From SXNM01 sp964586155 (GTDB lineage: Bacteria; Myxococcota_A; UBA9042): a stretch of DNA of 64,000 nt. The notes below the pieces were generated by a model. The model was not told the origin of the DNA. It was given only the letters and a program-made list of their open reading frames with translations, and made no database searches. Below, one piece after another: positions 28,001-36,461 of the stretch. The stretch's first letter is position 1. Each line of letters starts with the position of its first letter. The stretch lies in the NCBI GenBank assembly GCA_964586155.1, contig CAZPHC010000001.1:1-64000 (forward strand), written 5' to 3'. A program made the translations under genes and the position numbers.

Positions 28001-29525
28001 AGTCCTTGGCCGTGCCCACGCACTTGCCGTCGGCGCAGGTGTCCTTGTCGGTGCAGACTTCGCCGTCGTCGCAAGGCAGCGTGCTGTTCTCGTTGGTGCA
28101 GGTGCCGCTGGCGGCGTCGCAGCTGTCGGCGGTGCAGCCGTTCTTGTCGTCGCAGTCGATCGGCGTGCCACCGACGCACTTGCCGTCGGCGCAGGCGTCA
28201 CCGGTGGTGCAGAGCGAGCCGTCGTCGCAGGCGATGATGTTGTTGGTGTGCTTGCAGGTCTTGTCGGCCGGGTTGCAGACGTCGTCGGTGCAGGGGTTGT
28301 TGTCCTCGCAATCGACCACGGCCTTGCCGCCGCAGACGCCAGCCTTGCAGGCGTCCGAGGTCGTGCAGACGTCGCCGTCGTCGCAGCCCAGGTTGTCGTC
28401 GGCGGTGCTGACGCAGCCCTTGGCCTTGTCGCAGGTGTCGACGGTGCAGGGGTTCTTGTCGTCGCAGCTCACCGCCTCGGTCTCGCACTTGCCGGCCTTG
28501 CACGCGTCGCCCTTGGTGCAGGCGTCGCCGTCGTCGCAGAGGCCGCCGTCCGCGATGGCCGCGTGCGCGCAGCCCTTGGTCTTGTCGCAGCTGTCGTCGG
28601 TGCAGGGGTTGCCGTCGTCGCAGTCCACCGCGCCCGCCGGGGTGCAGCTGCCGGCGCCGTCGCAGATGTCGCCCTTGGTGCAGGCGTCGCCGTCGTCGCA
28701 GGTGGCCGTGTTGAAGGCCTTCTTGCAGCCGTCGGCCTTGTCGCAGCTGTTGTCGGTGCAGGGGTTGCCGTCGTCGCAGGCGAGCGCCGAGCCGGTGCAC
28801 TTGCCGCCGGCGCAGGCGTCGTTCTCGGTGCAGAGGTCGCCGTCGTCGCAGGCGCCGTCGGCGGCGAGGTTCTGGCAGCCCGTGCCGGGGTCGCACGAGT
28901 CGAGCGTGCAGGGGCTGCTGTCGTCGCAGTCGATCAGGGTGCCCTTGCAGGCGCCGTCGGCGTCGCAGACGTCGTCCTTGGTGCAGGCGTTGGCGTCGTC
29001 GCACGAGGCCTTGTCCGCCGCGGCCGTGTGGGCGCAGCCGGTCGCCGCGTTGCAGGTGTCGGTCGTGCAGGGGTTGTTGTCGTCGCAGACCAGGGCGTTC
29101 GCTTCGCACTTGCCCGACTTGCAGACGCCCGCCTTCTCGGTGCAGGGGTCGCCGTCGTCACAGACGGTGTCGTCGACGTCCTCGGCGACGAAGCACTGCC
29201 CGGTCTGCAGGTTGCACTTGCCGATCTGGCAGATGGAGTGCTCGAGGTTGGCGCAGTCGCTGTCTCGCTCGCAGCCGCCGTCGGTCGAGGTCGCGTCGCC
29301 GTCGGTCGAGCCGGAGCTGTCCTCGTCGGTGCCGGCCGACGTGTCGCCCGTCGCGTCCGAGTCGGTGCTACCGCTCGTGTCGCCGAAGCTCGTCGCGCCG
29401 TCGTTGCCGGCCGTGGTGTCGGTCTGGGCGCCGACGAGGTTGTTCTGGGTGGGCTCGCTGCCACAGGCCGCGACGAACATGACAACCGTCATGACCGCGA
29501 ACTGCCGGGAATAGGACTGCATCAT
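25086..29525 (-). CDS. Giant cysteine-repeat lipoprotein with jelly-roll C-terminus
   Basis: A 1479-residue secreted lipoprotein (lipobox FVAAC, Cys21). An acidic Ser/Thr/Asp linker (residues 22-95) leads to a Cys-rich stalk (about 98-945). The stalk alternates two units: type A, CDDGDACT..D.C..G.C, and type B, CDDGNPCT.DSCD...GC. I count about 16 A-B pairs. These match the Dictyostelium-type CTDC repeat family. The C-terminus (about 960-1479) holds three related domains of about 170 residues with patterns such as SLNFNNGTNFSNG and WWAETIDISGLKGKKFQLRFRF, resembling MAM/jelly-roll adhesion modules. GGAG precedes the ATG at 29525. It probably projects from the outer membrane as an adhesin or matrix protein; Asp-rich loops suggest calcium binding. 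Confidence 0.9.
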   Translation of the reverse strand: MMQSYSRQFAVMTVVMFVAACGSEPTQNNLVGAQTDTTAGNDGATSFGDTSGSTDSDATGDTSAGTDEDSSGSTDGDATSTDGGCERDSDCANLEHSICQIGKCNLQTGQCFVAEDVDDTVCDDGDPCTEKAGVCKSGKCEANALVCDDNNPCTTDTCNAATGCAHTAAADKASCDDANACTKDDVCDADGACKGTLIDCDDSSPCTLDSCDPGTGCQNLAADGACDDGDLCTENDACAGGKCTGSALACDDGNPCTDNSCDKADGCKKAFNTATCDDGDACTKGDICDGAGSCTPAGAVDCDDGNPCTDDSCDKTKGCAHAAIADGGLCDDGDACTKGDACKAGKCETEAVSCDDKNPCTVDTCDKAKGCVSTADDNLGCDDGDVCTTSDACKAGVCGGKAVVDCEDNNPCTDDVCNPADKTCKHTNNIIACDDGSLCTTGDACADGKCVGGTPIDCDDKNGCTADSCDAASGTCTNENSTLPCDDGEVCTDKDTCADGKCVGTAKDCNDDNSCTDDSCNAKDGKCAHVNLADATACDDGSLCTSADACKGGACNGTAVACDDGNPCTDDSCDKAKGCLTKANTATCEDGDACTLKDTCKDGACAAGATAPNCDDGNPCTEDSCDKEKGCVAVNSAKACDDGSACTENDNCTDGKCTGTNVSCADSNICTTDKCDPKTGCGHTNNTVKCSDASVCTENDVCKDGKCSGTAIAPCNDGNPCTTDTCDPKKGCLFTNVAAKTACDDGNACTTGDACDAAGKCVGVGKSCDDGNPCTVDSCANNVCTSKPEAAKTACNDNDSCTQLDACDGKGKCVGANPVKCDDGNPCTDDVCVNGQGCKSTVNTAPCDDGKYCTDKDVCKSGKCTSGAPRICDDGNSCTSDLCDEIGAKCATFPKLANTPCNDANACTTGDTCDTKGTCVAKPIVCNDDNPCTNDACDTKTGKCAYTLNSCPARKVPDIEGINYLDADWHLTSSDTAVKWQADATPAVPGALTGGASLNFNNGTNFSNGKSVSGTALAKYFYDATAVTGSMTLTFLSYNGVETLGTYDKRYVELSTDGFVTVAQTVVLDNAKNSKVWWAETIDISGLKGKKFQLRFRFDSVDAQNNTTPGWFIDEVAVYAGAVVKVSNAGTWQEGFAAGNSSGWHLSAPSAGNASVWAMDKTPAIPGGYEGESLNFNDGVDFANGSAKAAGWAMSPVIDLTGVTTGNVTMWFKSWSQGEASTTYDKRWIDVSALGFSGTSADLKVELDNSSALQAGWRWEAIDLTKFKGQKVRLRFNFDSIDGASNAFPGWFVDDLIVDNIPAPVYADMVHTGEAANWTLNNSQTPAGWAIDNTGITALSANASINFNANISSKYQYTCPTGKTSVVGTATSKIFSIPSTLATGGKFQLDFDAFLDVESSTAYDLLTVEVLQFVLIGTPKSVKMTVPKTSLGKWGHFTMDVSALKGMTARIIFKFDSVDCTANATTGVAIDNVMLRATK

Positions 29526-29599
29526 GAAAATACGCTCCGTCAACTCGTCGTTGGAATCCCCAACCGGCACCAGGCTGGTGGCGGAAGCAGGGGGCCAAG

Positions 29600-29627
29600 A
29601 GCTTACACATCCTCACAGGATTCGCAA
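29600..29627 (-). promoter_or_regulatory. Possible promoter of the giant lipoprotein gene
   Basis: On the minus strand TTGCGA (29627-29622) and TAAGCT (29605-29600) are 16 bp apart, about 75 bases before the ATG. Both boxes deviate from consensus, so the call is weak. Confidence 0.3.
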
Positions 29628-29696
29628 CGGAATTCGGCGGCGAGACCGCAGTGTTGCGGTGTCACGATCGGCCGCGATGCTGCCCGAACAGGACGC

Positions 29697-32600
29697 TCAG
29701 CGAGGCGAAGAGGCCTCGGCGCACCGCTGCTTCGCCTCGTCGTGGAGCACCTTGACCTGGGCGCGCTCAGCCGCAACCTCGAGCTCGCACCAGATGATGC
29801 GTCGCTGGGCCGGCCGGTCGCTGCGGTCCAGCGCGAGCTGGTAGGCGGGCAGCGCGACCTTGGGCCGGTCCTGGGCCATCGCCAGGCGCGCCTCGACCAG
29901 CACGGCGTCGCGGCTGGTGGGGGTCGTCTCCTCGAGCCCGCGTGCCGCGAGGCGCAGATCGTCGACCAGCGCGGCCTTGGTGCCCGATGGCGCCGCTGTC
30001 GCCGCAGCGGGCGCGGGCGAGGCGGGTGTCGTCGGCGCGGCCGCGGGCGCCCCCGCAGGAGCTGCCTTCGTCGCGGGCAGCGGCAGGCCCAGCAGCGGCG
30101 CCAGCTCGCGCCAGGTCAGCTGCGCCAACTGCAGCGGCATGGTCGCGTCGTTGGCGTCGAGCTCCATCGCCCGACGCAGCAGGGCGCGTTTGTCGGCCGG
30201 GCTCAGGCTGTCCTTGCCCAGCTGCAGCAGGCCGCGCAGGATCGCAGGATCGCGCGGGTCGATGATGGCGGCGGCCTCGAGATGGCGCCGGGCCTGTTCG
30301 CGCCCGCCGGGCGAGCGGGCAGACGCCTGCGCGAGCACCACACGCTGCTGGACGCCGTCACAGCGGCCCGCCGGGACGCGCACGAGCTCTGCGGCAAGCA
30401 GCTCGGCCTCGCCGACCGCGTTGCGCGCCATGGCCTCGCGGAGCCCGAGCGCCATCAGGGCGCAGGTCGGCCCGGCGGCGACGATCGCGTCGAGGCCACC
30501 GGCGGTGGCGGCGGGCGCGGCCTTGGCGTCGCCCGCCCCGGCCTTGGCACCGCCGGTTTCGTCTGGTGCGGGGGCAGGCGTCGCCGCTGCGCTCGGCGGG
30601 GCCGCGGCCGCTTGCGCCGCGCCGGTGCCGTTGCTGACAAGGGACTTGGCCGGGCCCGTGACGAACTTGAATGCGCTGGCCGGATCGTTGCGGCGCATCG
30701 CCTCGGCCCAAGCGCGCAGGGCGAGCAGCGGTTCGCTCGGCTTGTCCTTGGCCCAGCCGACCTCGACCGCGCGCTGCAGCGCCGCGAGGCTCGGCCGGTA
30801 GTCGGCGTCGAAGCGGCGCAGCTGCGCGCCGAGCCAGCTGGCGAACGCCGCGTCCAGCGCCTGGGCGGTCTGACCGTAGATCTGCTGGATCAGCGCCGTC
30901 GTCGCCTTGCCGTTGGCGTGGCCGGCGACCAGCCGACGCAGCTTGTCGAAGCCGTGGGCCTGCTCCAGGTACTTCACCAGCCAGAACGACTGGTAGTAGG
31001 CCATCATGATGTCCTGGCCGGTGCGCGCCTGCGAGAACGCCAGGTTGAACGTCGCGATCGGCGTCAGGCCGCCCTCGACCCAGCGGTCGTAGAGCTGGCG
31101 CTCCATGATCATGTGGAAGCGCGGGTCCAGCCGCTCGGATTCGCGCATCGCCAGGCCTTCGGTCAGCCAGCGCGGCACGCGGCCGCCGGTCGCCTGGATG
31201 TGGAAGACGTGCGCGAGCTCGTGGTAGAGCACGAGCTTCCAGTTGAACGGCTCCTCGCTCGGCGAGCGGCTGGTGATCAGGTGGCCGAAGCAGACGGCGT
31301 GAGCGCCCAGCCGCGGCAGGCCGATCGTGCGCACGCTGAACTGCTCCGTCGTCGGGAACACCTCGACCTGCATCGGCCGCTCGGGCGTCATCGCGTAGCG
31401 CTCGCTGAGCTCGTCGTGGCTTTGCTGCAAAAAGGGCAGCAACGTGCGCTCGAAGGCCTGGCGGTCGCGCTTGTGCACCCGCAGGTCGATCTTGGCGCCG
31501 CGCAGCAGGACCATGTGCTTGAGCACGCCGTCGTAGAGCACGTTCAGCACGTTCGCCGTGCGGACGTTGAAGGGATCGTTGCGGTAGGCGAGCTCCAGGT
31601 GCTCGAGCGCGCCCTTGTCGTCGGCCATGCGCGACAAGCCGAGGCCGAGCGCGGCGTGCGCCGCCCAGTTGTCCGGATCGCGCGTGATCGCGGCCTGCAG
31701 CGCGGCCACGACCTCGCGGTAGCGGTGCCCCATCTCGAGCGCACGGGCGGCGATCAGCAGCGGCTCGGCGTCGCCCGGATCGACCTTGTGCGCCGCCGCC
31801 AGCGCCGCGCTCGCCGCCTTGGTGTCGTTCGCCAGCGTCGCCAGCGTGAAGCGCAGCGCCAGCACCGCGCCGTGGTTGGGCACGATCTGCGCCGCCTTCT
31901 GCACCAAGGCCTGCGCTGTCTCGAGGTCCTCGTCGTGCATCGCGACCTCGGCTCGCAGCGCCAGCGCGGGCACCGAGCTCGGGTTGCGCTTGAGCATCGC
32001 GTCGGCGCGGCCGCGCGCCTTGGCGATGTCGTGATCGCTGTCGAGGTCGATGCGCGCCATGCCGAGCAGCGCGTCCTCGTCGTTCGGATCGATCGCGAGC
32101 ACGCGGCGGAACGCTACGTCGGCGTCGCGAAAGTTGTACTTGGTCAAGAAGAGCTCGCCCCACGCGCCCTCGACCAACTTGCGCTCGGCCCGGTCGCTTG
32201 CGCCCTCGGCGGTGTCGGCGAGCACGTCGTTGGCGTCCTTGAAGTAGCCGTTGGCGGCCAGCGAGCGCGCGACGGCGACGCGCTCGGCGGTCTCGTGGAT
32301 CTTGCCGTCCTGGTAGAGATCCGCCAACGGATCCAAGAGTCTACGCGCAGCCACATCCTGGCCGACGCGATACAGGGCCTCGCCCAGCGCGCCGCGCAGC
32401 TGCACGTCGTCCTTGTGCCTGGCCATCGCCTTGGTCAACACCTTGAGCGCGATCGTGCGGTCGCCTGCGCGCAGCTCCCGCTGCCCCTGCGCGAGGGCGC
32501 ATGCGACCGAGGTGACGCAGCCGCTCCAGGTCTTGCGCGCGTCGCCCATGCGCCCGAGCCGCCACTGCGCCTCGCCGAGCAGGGCCGACTCGAGGTCACT

Positions 32601-32858
32601 GCGGTCGGTCGCGGCCTCGAGCAGCTGGATCACGCGCTCGTCGGCGCCTTCGAGCCGAGCGTCGCGGGCCGCGCGCTCGCGGGCAGCGCGCTCCGCGTCG
32701 TCGTTCGCCGCAGCGGGCGCCGCGGAGGCGTGCGGCAGGAGCAGGGTGGTCGCGCCCAGCAGCGCGAGCAGGCCGAGCGACACCACGCCGCGCCGGGCGC
32801 CGACGGGCACCCCGCGCGTGTGCGCGACGTCCGCTACAGACCTTCGGCGATCTTCCAT
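29697..32858 (-). CDS. TPR protein with peptidase-MA-like (HExxH) domain
   Basis: A 1053-residue exported protein. A signal-like hydrophobic segment (GVVSLGLLALLGATTLLL) is followed by about 450 residues of TPR repeats. Next is a gluzincin-type domain with HELAH (His546, Glu547, His550) and the downstream EGLAMRES motif carrying the third ligand, as in the peptidase MA (DUF1570-like) family. The C-terminal third is again TPR-like, with a Pro/Ala-rich linker. It likely acts in the periplasm on proteins or the cell wall, substrate unknown. The start at 32858 has GAGGA seven bases upstream and overlaps the end of the small lipoprotein gene by 25 bases, so the two are probably coupled. Confidence 0.82.
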   Translation of the reverse strand: MEDRRRSVADVAHTRGVPVGARRGVVSLGLLALLGATTLLLPHASAAPAAANDDAERAARERAARDARLEGADERVIQLLEAATDRSDLESALLGEAQWRLGRMGDARKTWSGCVTSVACALAQGQRELRAGDRTIALKVLTKAMARHKDDVQLRGALGEALYRVGQDVAARRLLDPLADLYQDGKIHETAERVAVARSLAANGYFKDANDVLADTAEGASDRAERKLVEGAWGELFLTKYNFRDADVAFRRVLAIDPNDEDALLGMARIDLDSDHDIAKARGRADAMLKRNPSSVPALALRAEVAMHDEDLETAQALVQKAAQIVPNHGAVLALRFTLATLANDTKAASAALAAAHKVDPGDAEPLLIAARALEMGHRYREVVAALQAAITRDPDNWAAHAALGLGLSRMADDKGALEHLELAYRNDPFNVRTANVLNVLYDGVLKHMVLLRGAKIDLRVHKRDRQAFERTLLPFLQQSHDELSERYAMTPERPMQVEVFPTTEQFSVRTIGLPRLGAHAVCFGHLITSRSPSEEPFNWKLVLYHELAHVFHIQATGGRVPRWLTEGLAMRESERLDPRFHMIMERQLYDRWVEGGLTPIATFNLAFSQARTGQDIMMAYYQSFWLVKYLEQAHGFDKLRRLVAGHANGKATTALIQQIYGQTAQALDAAFASWLGAQLRRFDADYRPSLAALQRAVEVGWAKDKPSEPLLALRAWAEAMRRNDPASAFKFVTGPAKSLVSNGTGAAQAAAAPPSAAATPAPAPDETGGAKAGAGDAKAAPAATAGGLDAIVAAGPTCALMALGLREAMARNAVGEAELLAAELVRVPAGRCDGVQQRVVLAQASARSPGGREQARRHLEAAAIIDPRDPAILRGLLQLGKDSLSPADKRALLRRAMELDANDATMPLQLAQLTWRELAPLLGLPLPATKAAPAGAPAAAPTTPASPAPAAATAAPSGTKAALVDDLRLAARGLEETTPTSRDAVLVEARLAMAQDRPKVALPAYQLALDRSDRPAQRRIIWCELEVAAERAQVKVLHDEAKQRCAEASSPR

Positions 32859-33391
32859 GCGCCGTCCTCGCGCAGCAGCTTCATCTGCGCGAAGTCGTTC
32901 CACATCTTGTAGTTGTCGCGGCCGCCCTCGGTGAGCAGCGCCCGGCCGAAGTACTCGTAGTCCGCCTTGGCGTTGTCACCGTCGATGTCGATCGCGAGCA
33001 GCTTGATGCGGAACTGCACGCGCTTGACGTTGGCCTGCAGCTTGGGCAGCACGTCGGCTTCGAGCTTGTCGATGCCGTAGTCGTCCTTGTCGCTGTCGGT
33101 GGTGCCGCCGTTCTCGTAGTAGCGCTTGCTGATGAGCTTGCGCAGCGCGGTGGCGTCGCGATCCTCGATGGCGCGATGGTAGGCCACCAGGACGTTGAAG
33201 ATCTCCTTGTTCGCGCTGGTCGCCTTGACCTTCTTGCCGGCGTCCAGGTAGCCGGGGCCACACGCGGTCAGCGACGCGGCCATCGCCAGCAACATCACGG
33301 CGCGCACCAGCAGACGCGGCGCATGGCGCAGGCTGGCAGGCAGCAGGCCGACGAAGAAGGGAGCGGCCACCAGGCCCAGGCTCTTGGACAT
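32834..33391 (-). CDS. Small lipoprotein with NTF2-like domain
   Basis: A 185-residue lipoprotein. Two hydrophobic stretches precede a lipobox SLTAC near residue 44, which is late for a signal peptide. An internal start around residue 28-32 (VRAVMLLAMAASLTAC) would give a standard length, but the ATG at 33391 has the better ribosome binding site (GGGAG). The mature part (LVAYHRAIEDRDATALRKLIS, then a W-containing strand near the end, EDGAWKIAEGL) resembles NTF2-like/Cif-type small domains that bind ligands. It overlaps the TPR/peptidase gene that follows and probably works with it in the periplasm. Confidence 0.75.
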   Translation of the reverse strand: MSKSLGLVAAPFFVGLLPASLRHAPRLLVRAVMLLAMAASLTACGPGYLDAGKKVKATSANKEIFNVLVAYHRAIEDRDATALRKLISKRYYENGGTTDSDKDDYGIDKLEADVLPKLQANVKRVQFRIKLLAIDIDGDNAKADYEYFGRALLTEGGRDNYKMWNDFAQMKLLREDGAWKIAEGL

Positions 33392-33533
33392 CACGAATCT
33401 CCCGCGACCGCATCGGCGGTCCGCCTCCATGGCGCTGGCAGGTTGTCGTCCTTGCCGACGGTGGCGTCAACCTTTCTCGGGCCGAGATGCCCAGGACGCT
33501 GGTCCCCGGACTGCAACGTCGGCGTGTCGGTCG

Positions 33534-34295
33534 CTATTCCATGTTGGGGTCGCCGGGGTGCACGCCCTCATTGTGCTCGGTCGTGCCGGGCGCCGGGTCC
33601 AGATCGACCTGCACCAGGCGGTAGGGCGCGCAGTCCAGGTGCAAGTGGTTCTCGTGGCCCGGGTAGCCGGGGCCGAGCACGACGCGGAAGACGCCCCTGG
33701 CGGCGATCAGCTGGCGCGTCAGGTCGTGCAGGAAGGCGCGCTTGGCGGCGTCCGCCTTGCGTTCGCTGCGCCAATCGCCCAGGACCCGGACGCGGAAGGC
33801 GCCCGCCGGTGCCTTCGGGCGGGCGGCGCGTTCGGCCCTGGTCGCGGGGCCAAACTCGAACGCGGCGATGTCGATGCCGTTGGCGAGGCCGTGTTCGCTC
33901 ATCCACGTCGGGTAGGCCGCGATCCTGCGGCAATTGTAGGTGCCGATGTGGCGGATCAGCTTCGGCGCCCTGCCAAAATGCGCGATCGCCACCTTGGCCA
34001 CGATCTGCTCGAACGCGCGCAGCCGCGGCTGGAACGGCACCGCGACCATGACCGGGCTGTGGTAGCGGATGACGTCGCCCTTGTAGCGGACCTTGGCCAC
34101 GGTCGGGCAGCGCACTGGGCCCTTGGGCGCCATCGCCCGTTCGAGCTCGTCGAGCGGATAGGGCTCGCCGACGTGCCAGATCGGCCTGGGGCCCTGCTCG
34201 GCGAACGCCGACGTCGCGGCGGCGGCGAGGGCGATCCAAGCCGCACACGCCACGATCGCCAGACGCAGCCACCTGGGGCGCTGGTGCTCGAACAT
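33534..34295 (-). CDS. Extensin-like C-terminal domain protein, exported
   Basis: A 253-residue protein with a signal peptide (LAIVACAAWIALAAAATSAFA). The rest matches the extensin-like C-terminal family: HIGTYNCRRIAAYPTW, SEHGLANGIDIAAFEF, then FLHDLTRQLI and VLGPGYPGHENHLHLD. The conserved H, D and H-x-H are arranged as in D-Ala-D-Ala carboxypeptidase/LAS peptidases, so a zinc-dependent peptidoglycan hydrolase role is likely. GGAGG lies five bases before the ATG at 34295 (a TTG one codon earlier is not needed). It is a single gene between the small lipoprotein and the etf genes. Confidence 0.85.
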   Translation of the reverse strand: MFEHQRPRWLRLAIVACAAWIALAAAATSAFAEQGPRPIWHVGEPYPLDELERAMAPKGPVRCPTVAKVRYKGDVIRYHSPVMVAVPFQPRLRAFEQIVAKVAIAHFGRAPKLIRHIGTYNCRRIAAYPTWMSEHGLANGIDIAAFEFGPATRAERAARPKAPAGAFRVRVLGDWRSERKADAAKRAFLHDLTRQLIAARGVFRVVLGPGYPGHENHLHLDCAPYRLVQVDLDPAPGTTEHNEGVHPGDPNME

Positions 34296-34395
34296 CAAAG
34301 CCTCCCGTGCCCCAACGCGACGGCGTGGGGGCGCGAGAGGCTCTGACGCACGAAGCAGCGAGACGATTCGAGGCCCGGGGGCCGTCGGTCGACGA

Positions 34396-35373
34396 TCAGC
34401 CGCGGGCCTTGAGCTTGGCGATCAGCTCCGGGACCGCCGTGAAGGCGTCGGCCTTCAGCGAGTAGTCGGCGATCTTGTGGATCGGCTCGTCGTCGCGGGT
34501 GTTGATCGCGACGATGACCTTGCTGTTCTTCATGCCGGCGAGGTGCTGGATCGCGCCCGAGATCGCCACCGCGACGTAGAGCTGCGGCGCGACGACCTTG
34601 CCCGTCTGGCCGATCTGGTAGTCGTTCGGCGCGTAGCCGTCGTCGACCGCGGCGCGGCTGGCACCGATCGCGGCACCGAAGGCGTCGGCCAGCGGCTCCA
34701 TCACCGAGGAGAAGCCCTCGGCCGACTTCAAGCCGCGGCCACCGGCGACGACGATGCTGGCCTCGTCGATCGCGGGGCGATCCGAGGTCGTGGCGTCGAA
34801 GCTGACGAAGCGCGTGCGGCTCGAGGCCGCGGCCGGATCGGCCGCGAACGCCGCGATCGCCGAGCTGCCACCGCTGGCGGCGGCGGCGTCGAAGGCAGAA
34901 CCACGCGCCGTGATGCAGGCGACGTCGGTGTCGACGACGACGTCGGCGAGCAGCGCGCCGGCCCACATCGGGCGGCGGAAGCCGACGCCTTCCTTGGTGT
35001 CGACGACGGCGACGATGTCCGACGCCATGCCGGCGCCGAGGCGGGCCGCGACGCGGGGCATGATGTCCTTGCCCGTGGTCGAGGCGCTCATCGCGACGTA
35101 GTTGGCACCGCTGGCCTTGGCGGCGTCGGCGATGACCTTGGCCCAGGTGGGGGCCAGCGGGTAGGCCAGGTCGGCGTGGTCGGCGACGTGGATCGTCGCG
35201 GCGCCGTAGCCGGCGAGGGCGCTGGCGATGCCGCCGACGCCCTGGCCCAGCACGAGCAGGTCGATGCTGGCACCGGTCTTGGCCGCGAGGTCCTGGGCCA
35301 TCTTCAGGGTCGTCAAGGTCGCCTTGCGGACGGTTCCGTTGCCGTGCTCGGCGACGACGAGGATCTTGCTCAT
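34396..35373 (-). CDS. etfA: Electron transfer flavoprotein alpha subunit
   Basis: A 325-residue ETF alpha subunit. The N-terminal Rossmann-like domain starts MSKILVVAEH. The C-terminal FAD domain carries VVAGGRGLKS, NDYQIGQTGKVVAPQLY and the SGAIQHLAGMKNSKVIVAIN segment that contacts FAD. With EtfB it passes electrons from acyl-CoA and other dehydrogenases to the ETF:quinone oxidoreductase. GGAGG lies eight bases before the ATG. It follows etfB by 67 bases in the same direction. No dehydrogenase gene is adjacent. Confidence 0.96.
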   Translation of the reverse strand: MSKILVVAEHGNGTVRKATLTTLKMAQDLAAKTGASIDLLVLGQGVGGIASALAGYGAATIHVADHADLAYPLAPTWAKVIADAAKASGANYVAMSASTTGKDIMPRVAARLGAGMASDIVAVVDTKEGVGFRRPMWAGALLADVVVDTDVACITARGSAFDAAAASGGSSAIAAFAADPAAASSRTRFVSFDATTSDRPAIDEASIVVAGGRGLKSAEGFSSVMEPLADAFGAAIGASRAAVDDGYAPNDYQIGQTGKVVAPQLYVAVAISGAIQHLAGMKNSKVIVAINTRDDEPIHKIADYSLKADAFTAVPELIAKLKARG

Positions 35374-35440
35374 GGGATGTTCCTCCGGGCGGCTCCGTCG
35401 ATGCAGGGCCGCCACTCTGCCGTGATGCTGCCGAGCGCGA

Positions 35441-36196
35441 TCAGATGACGCGGGCCTCGGTGGCGAGCTTGGCGACCAGTTCGTCGACGTCCGCGACCAT
35501 CACGCCCGCCGAGCGGCCGGTGGGCTCGTGCATCGCGACGACGCGGACCTTCGGCTCGACGTCGTCGACGCCGAGGTCGTCGGCCTCGTACTCGTCCATC
35601 TCCTTCTTCTTGGCCTTCATGATGCCCGCGAGGCTGGCGTAGCGCGGGTCGTTCAAGCGCAGGTCGGCGGAGATCACGCAGGGCAGGCCGATGGCCAGGG
35701 TCTCGAGGCCGCCGTCGACCTCGCGCGTGACGATGGCCTCGCTGCCGGCGATCTCGACCTTGCTGGCGAAGGTCGCTTGCGGCCAGCCGAGGGTCTCGGC
35801 CAGAAGCTGCGCGACCTGGTTGCTGTCGCCGTCGACGGCCTGCTTGCCGAGCAGGACGATGTCCGGCGCTTCCTTGTGCACGACGGCGGCGAGGATGCGC
35901 GCGATCGCGTCGGAATCCAGCGTGGCCTCGTCGCCTTCGACCCAGATGCCGCGGTCGATGCCGCGCGCCAGGGCGCCCTGACGGATGAAGCGCTGCACCT
36001 CTTCGTCACCGATGCCGACCGCGACGGTCTCGACGTCGCCGTGGGCCTCGGCGAGCTGAAGCGCGCTCTCGATCGCGTTCTCGCAGAAGGGGTTGAGGAT
36101 GTACTCGACGTCGTCGTCGATCCAGCTGCCGTCGTCGTTCACGACGAGCTTGGCGTTGGGATCGGTGACCCGCTTGGCGGTCACGAGGATCTTCAT
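35441..36196 (-). CDS. etfB: Electron transfer flavoprotein beta subunit
   Basis: A 251-residue ETF beta subunit: MKILVTAKRVTDPNAKL, YILNPFCENAIESALQL, the GKQAVDGDSNQVAQLLAETL signature and the C-terminal KAKKKEMDE segment. It binds AMP and forms the ETF heterodimer with the product of the next gene. The ATG at 36196 is preceded by GGGAG; the 55-codon open frame upstream is not conserved in character. A good promoter lies about 190 bases upstream, giving an unusually long leader. Confidence 0.96.
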   Translation of the reverse strand: MKILVTAKRVTDPNAKLVVNDDGSWIDDDVEYILNPFCENAIESALQLAEAHGDVETVAVGIGDEEVQRFIRQGALARGIDRGIWVEGDEATLDSDAIARILAAVVHKEAPDIVLLGKQAVDGDSNQVAQLLAETLGWPQATFASKVEIAGSEAIVTREVDGGLETLAIGLPCVISADLRLNDPRYASLAGIMKAKKKEMDEYEADDLGVDDVEPKVRVVAMHEPTGRSAGVMVADVDELVAKLATEARVI

Positions 36197-36384
36197 GCGG
36201 CTCTCCCTGTCAGCGTTGGCTGTGTCAGCGAACAGACCCTCGCTCGGCTCCGGCTCGGCAAGGCGCGAGCGCGGCGCTGGAGGCGTCTGGGGCGGGCGTC
36301 GACGGGGCACGAACGGTCGCGGTCGCGTCGGCGGCGTGGCCACAAGCCCGCCATGTCGCATGACGGTCGCAGCAGCGCGGGCGG

Positions 36385-36413
36385 AGTAAAGCCATCACGA
36401 CGCACTGTGTCAA
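36385..36413 (-). promoter_or_regulatory. Putative promoter of etfB-etfA
   Basis: On the minus strand a perfect TTGACA (36413-36408) is followed after exactly 17 bp by TTTACT (36390-36385). Initiation near 36378 would give a leader of about 180 bases, long enough for post-transcriptional control, although no riboswitch was recognised. Confidence 0.6.
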
Positions 36414-36461
36414 TGTCGATCGTCCGCCCGGCCCGTGGCGCCGCGCTTCGGCGCCGTCGCC

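Noticed and set aside
26638..29514. 958-codon plus-strand frame rich in S, Q, L and P with regular repeats
   Set aside because: The regularity is the mirror of the cysteine repeats on the minus strand, which have a signal peptide, conserved Cys spacing and a ribosome binding site.
25035..32912. 2625-codon open frame on the plus strand
   Set aside because: It is the antisense of two real minus-strand genes. The long opening comes from the repeated Asp/Gly/Cys codons and from GC-rich third positions; the product is a low-complexity mix of V, G, A, R and D.
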